The notes under the pieces are model-generated. The model made no database searches, was not told the DNA's origin, and was given only the letters and a program-made list of their open reading frames with translations. Made by a program: the position numbers and the translations under genes. This document shows, piece after piece, positions 57,369 through 64,000 of a stretch of 64,000 bases of DNA. Source of the DNA: Paludibacter sp. (GTDB taxonomy: Bacteria; Bacteroidota; Bacteroidia; Bacteroidales; Paludibacteraceae); assembly GCA_028692715.1 (NCBI GenBank), contig JAQUWU010000029.1:1-64000 (forward strand), written 5' to 3'. Within the stretch, counting starts at the first letter, position 1; the number at the start of each line of letters is the position of its first letter.

Positions 57369-57483
57369 TCCCTAACCCCAAAAGGGGAATTTAGTTAGTT
57401 TATAATTTTAAATCCGTAAAAAATACAAGTTCTAATAAACGATTAAATGTGCCTATTTTATTCCCCTTTAGGAGTTAGGGCTT
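57369..57483. repeat. Inverted pair of CCCCTAAAGGGG-type repeats between rnfB and rnfC
   Basis: Copies at 57369-57393 and 57461-57483 face each other across 67 bp. The right copy runs into rnfB and encodes its last residues (LTPKGE) and stop codon. Confidence 0.75.
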
Positions 57484-58318
57484 GTTCTTCTTTTACTTTT
57501 CGTGGTGGAAAGTTAAGCTCTATAATTGAATTTGTAGGACAAACTTCCACACATTTTCGACACAATTTACATTTGTCATCATGAATAAATGCAAGATTAT
57601 TCGTTATCGTTATCGCTCCATGCGGACAAACATTCAAGCATTTAGAACAACCGATACATCCAACATCACATGCTTTTTTAGCAATTGCACCTTTGTCCTG
57701 ACTCATACATCTAACATAAATACGTCGCGATTTAGGACCTTTTTTTCGTAGTTCTATCAGCATTTTCGGACATGCTTTTACACATGCTCCACAAGATGTA
57801 CATTTATCTTCATCTACTTCAGGAATCAATGTTACTGGGTTTACATGAATGGCATCGAATTTACAAGATAATTCGCAATCACCCAGCCCGAGGCATCCCC
57901 ACGAACAACCGGTTTCGCCACTATAAAGATTATGTGCAATAAAACAATGACTTACACCATCGTATGTATTCTTCCGGGGACGATTATCGCAAGTTCCGGC
58001 ACAACGAACCACAGCAACAGTTGGAACTGCTGCAACAACTGTTTTTCCAAGAATTTCAGCTACTTTTTCCATGGTTTCAGTTCCACCTACAGGACACAAA
58101 AGTCCATCCAACGTATCGGCTTTTACACATGCATTGGCAAAGCCACGACAACCGGGAAAACCACAACCACCACAATTAGCAGCGGGCAAGGCAGCTTCCA
58201 CTTCATCAATACGAGGATCCTCGAAAACATGAAACTTTTTGGATACAAAAAATAAAATTATAGCCGATAGTGCACCTATAACAACTAACGTAAGTATTGA
58301 AACAAGAATTAAATTCAT
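57458..58318 (-). CDS. rnfB: Rnf electron transport complex subunit B
   Basis: Accepts electrons from reduced ferredoxin. 286 residues: an N-terminal helix (about 4-25) anchors it, then the AANCGGCGFPGCRGFANAC cluster site, a middle region with CAGTCDN and CSWGCLGLGDCELSCKF, and three further 4Fe-4S motifs (CTSCGACVKACP, CIGCSKCLNVCP, CKLCRKCVEVCP), more clusters than the short enterobacterial form and as in Bacteroidota and clostridia. The extreme C-terminus (about QALTPKGE) is encoded by a copy of the CCCCTAAAGGGG repeat. Follows rseC by 63 bp. Confidence 0.95.
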   Translation of the reverse strand: MNLILVSILTLVVIGALSAIILFFVSKKFHVFEDPRIDEVEAALPAANCGGCGFPGCRGFANACVKADTLDGLLCPVGGTETMEKVAEILGKTVVAAVPTVAVVRCAGTCDNRPRKNTYDGVSHCFIAHNLYSGETGCSWGCLGLGDCELSCKFDAIHVNPVTLIPEVDEDKCTSCGACVKACPKMLIELRKKGPKSRRIYVRCMSQDKGAIAKKACDVGCIGCSKCLNVCPHGAITITNNLAFIHDDKCKLCRKCVEVCPTNSIIELNFPPRKVKEEQALTPKGE

Positions 58319-58381
58319 CGTGATAATTTTACATTATTTCCCATTATGACAAAGGGATTTTTATATAGCAAATTTTGATTT

Positions 58382-58804
58382 TTATACCTGAGTGTCTTTT
58401 CTGAGTGAAAATTGAAACTTTGATTTCATTTTTCCATTGAAAAAAGAGAGTATTATATAGTACGGAACGAGTACTGAAAGGGATAAAGTTCCCGAAAGTG
58501 CTTCGTTGTCGGTATAAGAGCGAAGAATGATTAAAGAAAGGAGAATAAGAATAAATGGTATTACAAAAGCCAATAAAACTGCCAACAATCCCATGGAACT
58601 CTGACCATAAAGCGTTACACGATCACCTATTTGCAAAGTAGTATCTGTGCTTTCAACTTCAATAAGTTTATCATCTTTATCAGCAGCACTACAAGCACCA
58701 TTGGCATGACAGCTGCTACATGCTGATTCCTGGACGATTAACACCTGAATGTGATGACCCTGAATGTGATTTATAATTCCGGTATGTTCGATTATTTGGC
58801 TCAT
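58382..58804 (-). CDS. rseC: RseC/SoxR-reducing system family membrane protein
   Basis: A 140-residue inner-membrane protein of the RseC/MucC family. The N-terminal cytoplasmic part carries cysteines C29, C32 and C38 (ACSSCHANGAC), then two transmembrane helices (about 66-90 and 98-120). In E. coli RseC works with the Rnf-like Rsx complex to keep SoxR reduced; as first gene of the rnf operon here it is probably an accessory of Rnf. I start at ATG 58804 (MSQIIEHTG); the frame to 58825 adds seven unlikely residues. Confidence 0.85.
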   Translation of the reverse strand: MSQIIEHTGIINHIQGHHIQVLIVQESACSSCHANGACSAADKDDKLIEVESTDTTLQIGDRVTLYGQSSMGLLAVLLAFVIPFILILLSLIILRSYTDNEALSGTLSLSVLVPYYIILSFFNGKMKSKFQFSLRKDTQV

Positions 58805-58833
58805 TTTGTAATGTCGACATTGCAATTTCGGCT

Positions 58834-58865
58834 CAAAAGTACAGATTATTTACGAATGCGTCAAC
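58834..58865 (-). promoter_or_regulatory. Promoter of rseC-rnfBCDGEA
   Basis: On the minus strand GTTG (58862-58865) and TACTTTTG (58834-58841) are 20 bp apart; the -7 box matches TAnnTTTG fully. The -7 box lies about 30 bp upstream of the rseC ATG, giving a short leader that contains the palindrome ATGTCGACAT (58811-58820). Confidence 0.6.
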
Positions 58866-59011
58866 AAAAAATGTGGAAAAAATGACTAAAAATAAACACA
58901 CAAAAACACAGCCTTGATTTTCAATACATTACAACCTGTAAAAATTCATAAAACACATATATTTAACAAATAACTTGCACACTATACTTGGTTGTGAGCA
59001 TAAATAAAAAA

Positions 59012-59042
59012 AGCATTTTCATCTTTATTGTATGAAAATGCT
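59012..59042 (-). terminator. Intrinsic terminator of the Ig-like lipoprotein transcript
   Basis: AGCATTTTCAT (59012-59022) pairs with ATGAAAATGCT (59032-59042); on the minus strand seven T follow. It lies 23 bp after the stop of the lipoprotein gene. Confidence 0.85.
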
Positions 59043-59065
59043 CTTTTTAAAATTTCTATATTAGA

Positions 59066-60889
59066 TTACTTTTTAACATTACTCTTTCTTAATTCGATGG
59101 GCTTTTGTTGTAACAGAGGTACTTGTTTATAATCCCAGGTTTCTTCGAACTCCCAATTTGCCATTAAAGTAAGTTTTTTCTGAAAATAATATACATTTTC
59201 GGGTTGTATATGTTTCATCAAATCGCCGGTGTCCCATTTGCCATTATCATTTTCGTCAATAAACATTCTTATATAATAGTCTCCCGGCTTTAAATACTCG
59301 AAAAGAGTTCCTTTTTCATTTGCTTTTTTTGTTGAAAGCACTACATCTTTTGAATCGAGAATTTGCAAATAAGCATTCGGATTAAAGACTGCTAAAAACA
59401 TTTTCACACTAGAATATTCATCAAGTGACCGAATTTTGAAATCGGAAACAAATTTATTACTTACTCTATCATAAATACTTTTAAATGCAGCGGAATCAAT
59501 TTTCAACTGATAGGTTTCTTCGGTCAGCCATTTATAATTAATGGTATAAGCTATTTTTATTGAATCCTGTTGCTTCCAATCGAAAGTTATGGGTTTATAA
59601 ATTGAATCAACTTTTAGACTTAGATGAATTTTTGAAATATCAACATCTTCCAATGGAGCTTCAAATTTAATCTTTATCGGATTGTAAAGTTCAAAAACTG
59701 AAGCAACGTTATTGGAGAATTTAAAATCTGGTATTTTAATTTCCGTAGCTTGCTTTTTCTTCGATTTATTATTCGTTACAATTTTTGCGTTGCGCATAAT
59801 AACACTTATTGTATCGGTAGTTGAAACTAAATTAAATACCGAATCCGTTTTCAGATAAGTCATTGTCATATCCAGTGTGTCTTTGTTCCACACCAGCGAA
59901 TCTGTAATCCAATACGTTAAACTATCCAACGTTGGATTATTTTCGAGTAAATATTTTTTATCCCAATCAAAATTAAGCGGCTTTATTTGAGGCAATTCAG
60001 TCTGTGGAGCGTTGAAGAACAACGTAAAAACAAAAGGGTCCTTTCTTTCATTTTTCACATAATATTGACGTTTTTTGTCTTCTTTAAAATAACGCATTGT
60101 AATATCATCCGGAAGAAATTCTGTTCCCATAAAAGTTCTAATACTGTCTACAGTCGCTGAATCTTTCCAAACAGTATCCTGCATTTGTTCAATACGAAAT
60201 GTTGGTGTTATAATTGAATCATAGGTAGCCAGCCCTTCGCCGGGTTGATAAAAGTAATCGCGATTCACATCAGACAAAGCAAATATTTTATAACGGCCTT
60301 TTTTTATATTATCAATGGAAAATCGGCCATTTTCATCTGTTTTTCCAATTCTCAGAAATGATTTTTGAAAGAAAATAGAGTCATCCAATTCTTTGTAAAT
60401 TCCTACAATAACGCCCTGTAATGGATTTAAGTCTTCAGCATTAATTATAGTACCGGAAATTTTCAGCGTATCAATTTCATTTCCTGTAGAAAATGAGAAA
60501 AGGTAGTTTTTTAACGGATTCTTTTCATTCAAATCAACAATGGCATCCCCAAAATTAATACTATAAGTAGTACTGTCAAGTAAATCCTGATTAAAATTCA
60601 CCGTGATTCTTTTACCCAATGATTTTACATCAGGTGGTTTAACTTGTGGGGGAGAAATAATAACATTTTCACTTGCATTATCCACTGTAACCATTTCGTC
60701 AAAATCAATCAGAATTTGTTTTTTGTTAAAGTTTAAAACACCGTTTTTAGGAGATGTTTTTAATACTTTAGGTGGGGTCTCATCTTTTAGACCTCCTGTA
60801 GGTCCTTGTGCTCGATTGGCACATGAATATACCACAAACCCAATTCCTGTTATAATGAAAATATGAAGTAAAAATCGTTTTATATTCAT
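59066..60889 (-). CDS. Ig-like (Big_5) domain lipoprotein
   Basis: A 607-residue outer-membrane or periplasmic lipoprotein: N-terminal hydrophobic stretch and lipobox with C23 (VVYSCANRAQGPTGG), then an SbsA-like Ig domain (about 38-135, PPKVLKTSPKNGVLNFNKKQILIDFDE) and a carboxypeptidase-regulatory-like segment (about 145-215, ISGTIINAEDLNPLQGVIVGIYK). The middle is beta-rich, and a C-terminal DxDNDGxxD-like calcium-binding stretch reads FIDENDNGKWDTGD. The family is widespread in Bacteroidota and has no proven role. It is 14 bp downstream of the DUF2851 gene on the same strand, so the two are probably co-transcribed. Confidence 0.85.
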   Translation of the reverse strand: MNIKRFLLHIFIITGIGFVVYSCANRAQGPTGGLKDETPPKVLKTSPKNGVLNFNKKQILIDFDEMVTVDNASENVIISPPQVKPPDVKSLGKRITVNFNQDLLDSTTYSINFGDAIVDLNEKNPLKNYLFSFSTGNEIDTLKISGTIINAEDLNPLQGVIVGIYKELDDSIFFQKSFLRIGKTDENGRFSIDNIKKGRYKIFALSDVNRDYFYQPGEGLATYDSIITPTFRIEQMQDTVWKDSATVDSIRTFMGTEFLPDDITMRYFKEDKKRQYYVKNERKDPFVFTLFFNAPQTELPQIKPLNFDWDKKYLLENNPTLDSLTYWITDSLVWNKDTLDMTMTYLKTDSVFNLVSTTDTISVIMRNAKIVTNNKSKKKQATEIKIPDFKFSNNVASVFELYNPIKIKFEAPLEDVDISKIHLSLKVDSIYKPITFDWKQQDSIKIAYTINYKWLTEETYQLKIDSAAFKSIYDRVSNKFVSDFKIRSLDEYSSVKMFLAVFNPNAYLQILDSKDVVLSTKKANEKGTLFEYLKPGDYYIRMFIDENDNGKWDTGDLMKHIQPENVYYFQKKLTLMANWEFEETWDYKQVPLLQQKPIELRKSNVKK

Positions 60890-60903
60890 TTTTTGTATTT
60901 AAT

Positions 60904-62181
60904 CTAATCATTCAGTGACATAGTTAACACCTTATTGCCAATCCGGCAACGTAAACATTTCTTATCGTCGCAATAGTTTTTTTTCAACTGCAAAAAGGCC
61001 TGAGAATCGTAAGCTGTTTTAATATCCAATCCGATATTTTTCCAACCTGTGACAATTGAATTCTGTTCCGCAGGAATTCGTTCGAGCAATTCCATTACTC
61101 TGTCTTTCAATTCCTGGTTATTTTTATGCTGTGCATAACAAAACAAGAAAGGAATAACTGTATTTATATAAATCACATTTTTCGAAGCTTGCCCCAGTTT
61201 TTTTTCTTTTTTCTTACTTTCACTCGAAAAAGTGTAATGCGTTTGCCAATATTCAGAAGGGTTACATTCAAAAATATCATTCATATAATCGAGTTCAGGT
61301 TTCTCCAGTATTTTAGAAAATAATTTTGTAGAGGAATATATTAAAGCAGCAAACTGAGCAATACGAATGTGTGGAAAATTATCAGGACGAAGGCGCAACA
61401 ACTTCCATTGTATTGAATTTATGGGTTTTAAATCAAACTTTGCTACGAAAAATGCGTATTCTTTTCTTAATTTTAATACGTAATCATCATTCGACGAAAG
61501 ATCTAATAATCCGGCTCGTCCAAATAAGATAGCTTCCAATTGAAATAAATTATCCTTATGTTTCCCCAAAACAGAAAGTGGCGTAACCTTCGCCAATTGT
61601 TCGAATGCCTGACTATTTGTCCCAAATCCAAAATTTCGTGCCAGTGTAATATAAAAAGCTTCTTCCCAATGTTGGTTATTTGTATTCAACAACGACTCAA
61701 TGGTTTCCATTTTTTGCTCCAATCGTTCAACAAGCAAGGTGTTTTTCCAACTCTGTATAAAAATATTCGGTACAGACATTATTTTATCGGAGCAAGGAAT
61801 CCATTTTTGGTCATGAATTAATTGTTCGTAATTTTTTTCAATCGTATTTGAATAAATAAGTTCAAGCTGAGGTATTTTCTCTCCATCGAATCTGAAAACT
61901 TCGGCATCAGCATTTTTTACAACGTGTAAAATAACGCTATCATAGGCTTTATCTGAATCATGATTGTGTTTATTCCAATCAGAAGAGTTCAAATGAATTT
62001 CAACATTCCCGGCCCACAGAGTTTCTCCGACTTTTATTTTGGCATTAAAGAAATCCGGCCCTGCATCAGTATTTAATTTCCCGACATCAATTACTTCCAC
62101 TGGCTCACCATCAGTAGTCATCATGCCGTGCGACACAAAAAGCTTTTGTTGCCAAATATAATGTAAAATGGATTCTTTCAT
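60904..62181 (-). CDS. DUF2851 family protein
   Basis: A 425-residue cytoplasmic protein of the Bacteroidota-specific DUF2851 family, function unknown. I start at ATG 62181 (MKESILHYIWQQKLF); the longer frame from 62199 begins at a TTG inside a repeat copy. Family hallmarks near the N-terminus: VIDVGKLNTDAGPDFFNAKI and WAGNVEIHLNSSDWNKHNHD, followed by VILHVV. A C-terminal cysteine group CDDKKCLRCRIG may bind a metal. The NVEIH and D/H residues suggest a nuclease-like core to me, but this is not established. Co-transcribed with the lipoprotein. Confidence 0.85.
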   Translation of the reverse strand: MKESILHYIWQQKLFVSHGMMTTDGEPVEVIDVGKLNTDAGPDFFNAKIKVGETLWAGNVEIHLNSSDWNKHNHDSDKAYDSVILHVVKNADAEVFRFDGEKIPQLELIYSNTIEKNYEQLIHDQKWIPCSDKIMSVPNIFIQSWKNTLLVERLEQKMETIESLLNTNNQHWEEAFYITLARNFGFGTNSQAFEQLAKVTPLSVLGKHKDNLFQLEAILFGRAGLLDLSSNDDYVLKLRKEYAFFVAKFDLKPINSIQWKLLRLRPDNFPHIRIAQFAALIYSSTKLFSKILEKPELDYMNDIFECNPSEYWQTHYTFSSESKKKEKKLGQASKNVIYINTVIPFLFCYAQHKNNQELKDRVMELLERIPAEQNSIVTGWKNIGLDIKTAYDSQAFLQLKKNYCDDKKCLRCRIGNKVLTMSLND

Positions 62182-62191
62182 TGAAGTTATG

Positions 62192-62283
62192 ACCCCCAAC
62201 CCCTAAAGGGGAGCTTTTGTTAGTAATGTCAGATTAATGAACAAAAAATTAAAAATTATTCCCCTTTAGGGGTTAGGGGTTCT
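62192..62283. repeat. Inverted pair of CCCCTAAAGGGG repeats
   Basis: Copies at 62192-62214 and 62259-62283 face each other across 44 bp, filling the gap between the polysaccharide deacetylase stop and the DUF2851 start. Confidence 0.8.
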
Positions 62284-62284
62284 T

Positions 62285-62890
62285 TTAAATTACCCCAAAC
62301 TCATACCCTTCGCTTTTCCACCACTCAATGGCCAATGGCAAAACCTTAAGAACATGCTCTTTTGCTTTAATGGAGTCATGAAAAACCACAATTGAACCAT
62401 TTCTGGAATAACGTTTAATGTTTTTCAGAATTTGCTCAGGAGTAAGCTTTTTGTCATAATCGCAGGTCAACACATCCCACATAACAATTTCGTATTTTTT
62501 TCTCAAAGCTTTTCGCTGTTGATAGCTTATTCGTCCATAAGGTGGTCGAAACAATTTACTATCAATATATTTTGAGGCAAGTTGAACATCTTCAAGATAT
62601 TCATCAAGCTCAACTGAAACACCTTTCAGATGATGATACGAATGATTCCCTGTTTTATTTCCTGACTTTAGAATTTCAGAATAGATTTCAGGATATTTCT
62701 TTACATTTTCTCCTACACAAAAAAATGTAGCATTTATATTTTGATTGTTCAATATTTGGAGAACTGTTGGTGTTACTTCCGGCACTGGTCCGTCATCAAA
62801 AGTAAGATAAATTACTTTTGATGACGGATTTTTTCGCCAGGTAAGTTTACCCATAAACGGGCGCAATAGGTCAGGGAACTGAATTTTCAT
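62285..62890 (-). CDS. Polysaccharide deacetylase family (NodB) protein
   Basis: A 201-residue carbohydrate esterase 4 enzyme that removes acetyl groups from a glycan such as peptidoglycan or a surface polysaccharide. The NodB motifs are complete: TFDDGP (30-35, base D32 and metal D33), HSYHH (metal H83, H87) and RPPYG (115-119), with VVFHDS near the end carrying the last active-site His. There is no signal peptide or helix that I can see, which is unusual for an enzyme acting on envelope glycans. It immediately abuts the DUF2723 gene (start at 62890, upstream stop at 62891). Confidence 0.9.
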   Translation of the reverse strand: MKIQFPDLLRPFMGKLTWRKNPSSKVIYLTFDDGPVPEVTPTVLQILNNQNINATFFCVGENVKKYPEIYSEILKSGNKTGNHSYHHLKGVSVELDEYLEDVQLASKYIDSKLFRPPYGRISYQQRKALRKKYEIVMWDVLTCDYDKKLTPEQILKNIKRYSRNGSIVVFHDSIKAKEHVLKVLPLAIEWWKSEGYEFGVI

Positions 62891-64000
62891 TTACATTTGA
62901 ACCCTTTTGGTATAATCCATGTATTTTGGCATGAATTCATCCATAATGGCTTTTTGTTTATCCTGATCACAAATTCTCAGCACCTGATTTAATACCGCCA
63001 AATTATGTCCAATACGATTTGATACACTATTTCTACTTGAAGAAGGCAAACTCAAATACCAATCAAGATATTCAACGCAATCTTTTCCTACAGCTCTCAT
63101 AATAGCATTTCCTTTATCTGCTTCGCCCACTTGGTAATAAAAATCGGCTAACTGAGTAGAAATATAATCGTGTCGAACAGTTGATCCCGGAATTACTTTG
63201 CTACAATAATCAAGAGCCTCTTTAGCACGAACGGTATCACCCTTCGAAATTAATGCCCCAACTAATTGAGAGAACATCATACGTTGTGTGCGGCACATGC
63301 GAAGTATATTTTCGTCAAGATAAACTTTCGGATTATCAATTCCACCATAACGGAATTTATGCATCATATTATCGAACATTTCGTCGGTATTTACTTGAGC
63401 ACCTGCTCCCTTTGCTCCAACGGGCAAAATCTGATAAGCCATACCGGTTAATTCAAAATGATCATTCAACCCTAAATAATAATCATCACCCACTGTTACA
63501 GCAAAGTAAATAGGACGTTTCCATTTATTTTCTTTCAATAACTCAATAATCATCAATTCACTTTTTGTCAATCGACGATTTAGATTAAAATCAATTTGTG
63601 GGATTATTTCACCCGCTCTTTCGACTGGTAAAGTTCCGCTTGCAATTACATCCTGAGCATTAATAGGTAAATATAATTGTTTTGTGGGAATAAATGATTC
63701 ACCTTTTTGTTTTGTTGCAGGGTCAGGGTCTCGAACAAAATCAAAAGCTGTTTTCACATCCAATGGTTTTTTCAGTAAATCTTCTACCCATAAAACTTCA
63801 TTTGTTCCAGCAACATAGTCTTTTTGTTCCCATGAAATTGGAAGTGGTGCCGATTTATAAGATCCACGTTTCATCTGATTAATATACCAATCGGTTTGCA
63901 GATAACTGAGATTACAAACTCTAATATCTGTGCGATTACCCTCCACTTCCTGATTATACCAAAGAGGGAAAGTATCATTATCGCCATTCGTAAAAATAAT
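62891..64000 (-). CDS. DUF2723 (TMEM260-like) membrane protein, 3' part
   Basis: The C-terminal 369 codons of a large Bacteroidota membrane protein, cut by the window end; the frame is open to 64000. The visible part starts FTNGDNDTFPLWYNQEVEGNRTDIRV, the soluble-domain entry of DUF2723 proteins, and continues with TELMI-type and tetratricopeptide-like helical stretches (about the last 130 residues, including GALISKGDTVRAKEALDYCSKV). The missing part should hold the multi-helix DUF2723 domain, related to eukaryotic TMEM260 O-mannosyltransferases. A GTG at 63946 is internal and not a start. Abuts the deacetylase gene. Confidence 0.8.
   Translation of the reverse strand: MIFTNGDNDTFPLWYNQEVEGNRTDIRVCNLSYLQTDWYINQMKRGSYKSAPLPISWEQKDYVAGTNEVLWVEDLLKKPLDVKTAFDFVRDPDPATKQKGESFIPTKQLYLPINAQDVIASGTLPVERAGEIIPQIDFNLNRRLTKSELMIIELLKENKWKRPIYFAVTVGDDYYLGLNDHFELTGMAYQILPVGAKGAGAQVNTDEMFDNMMHKFRYGGIDNPKVYLDENILRMCRTQRMMFSQLVGALISKGDTVRAKEALDYCSKVIPGSTVRHDYISTQLADFYYQVGEADKGNAIMRAVGKDCVEYLDWYLSLPSSSRNSVSNRIGHNLAVLNQVLRICDQDKQKAIMDEFMPKYMDYTKRVQM

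Noticed and set aside
57361-57381. Upstream start for rnfC
   Set aside because: The extra seven codons read the repeat region; MKTFRIGGIHPAENK at 57360 is the family start.
62182-62199. TTG start for the DUF2851 gene
   Set aside because: Begins inside a repeat copy; the ATG at 62181 gives MKESILHYIWQ as expected.

Overview
The window is chromosomal DNA of an AT-rich, strictly fermentative or anaerobically respiring Bacteroidota, most probably order Bacteroidales. The sequence supports this in several ways: promoters of the TTTG / TAnnTTTG type instead of TTGACA/TATAAT, secreted proteins ending in type IX secretion (T9SS) sorting domains, a DUF4286-ruvC pair, a non-classical fumarate reductase (frdCAB), an Rnf complex operon led by rseC, and a GH115/GH105 glycan locus. 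A Paludibacter-like genus is my guess and is not proven here.

Layout. 1-6.2 kb: tRNA-Ala(GGC), DUF4286 protein and RuvC, a membrane-anchored beta-lactamase-fold protein, a secreted S9 peptidase and SerS. 6.3-9.2 kb: the rplU-rpmA operon with a textbook Bacteroidota promoter, an SRPBCC protein, then 1.4 kb of gene-free DNA built of inverted-repeat-bounded elements. 9.2-16.9 kb: housekeeping and metabolism (bifunctional HisB, a phosphodiesterase-type secreted protein, a MalY/PatB lyase, Ung, GyrB, a LOG-family protein). 16.9-25.4 kb: a surface-glycan cluster with a cytoplasmic GH16-like protein that has lost its catalytic triad, a Stealth phosphotransferase, four glycosyltransferases, an O-antigen ligase/polymerase and a radical SAM-SPASM protein. 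25.6-29.7 kb: frdCAB with a frameshifted S23-type four-helix-bundle gene inserted between frdA and frdB.

29.8-44.6 kb: after 1.3 kb of decayed or repeat DNA comes a glycan-degradation locus without SusC/SusD: GH105, GH115, a T9SS-exported binding protein, a giant GH115 with two copies of a lectin-like module plus a T9SS tail, and a membrane-spanning propeller-AraC regulator without a kinase. A 22-bp inverted repeat lies between the regulator and the large GH115. These genes would together remove (4-O-methyl)glucuronic acid and unsaturated uronic-acid residues from plant polysaccharide at the cell surface or in the periplasm.

44.7-53.1 kb: MiaB, a candidate small RNA, a small membrane protein, greA preceded by a leader that ends in an intrinsic terminator (similar in layout to E. 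coli GraL), a HIT protein, an unknown secreted or anchored protein, a PlsC-like acyltransferase, a BASS transporter and a periplasmic cyclophilin. 53.1-58.8 kb: rseC-rnfBCDGEA. 59.0-64.0 kb: an Ig-like lipoprotein, a DUF2851 protein, a polysaccharide deacetylase and the 3' part of a DUF2723 membrane protein cut by the window end.

At genome scale the most striking features are a family of CCCCTAAAGGGG-cored intergenic repeats, usually in inverted pairs, which produce false upstream starts and in one case encode the end of a protein (RnfB), and several other inverted-repeat-bounded non-coding elements.
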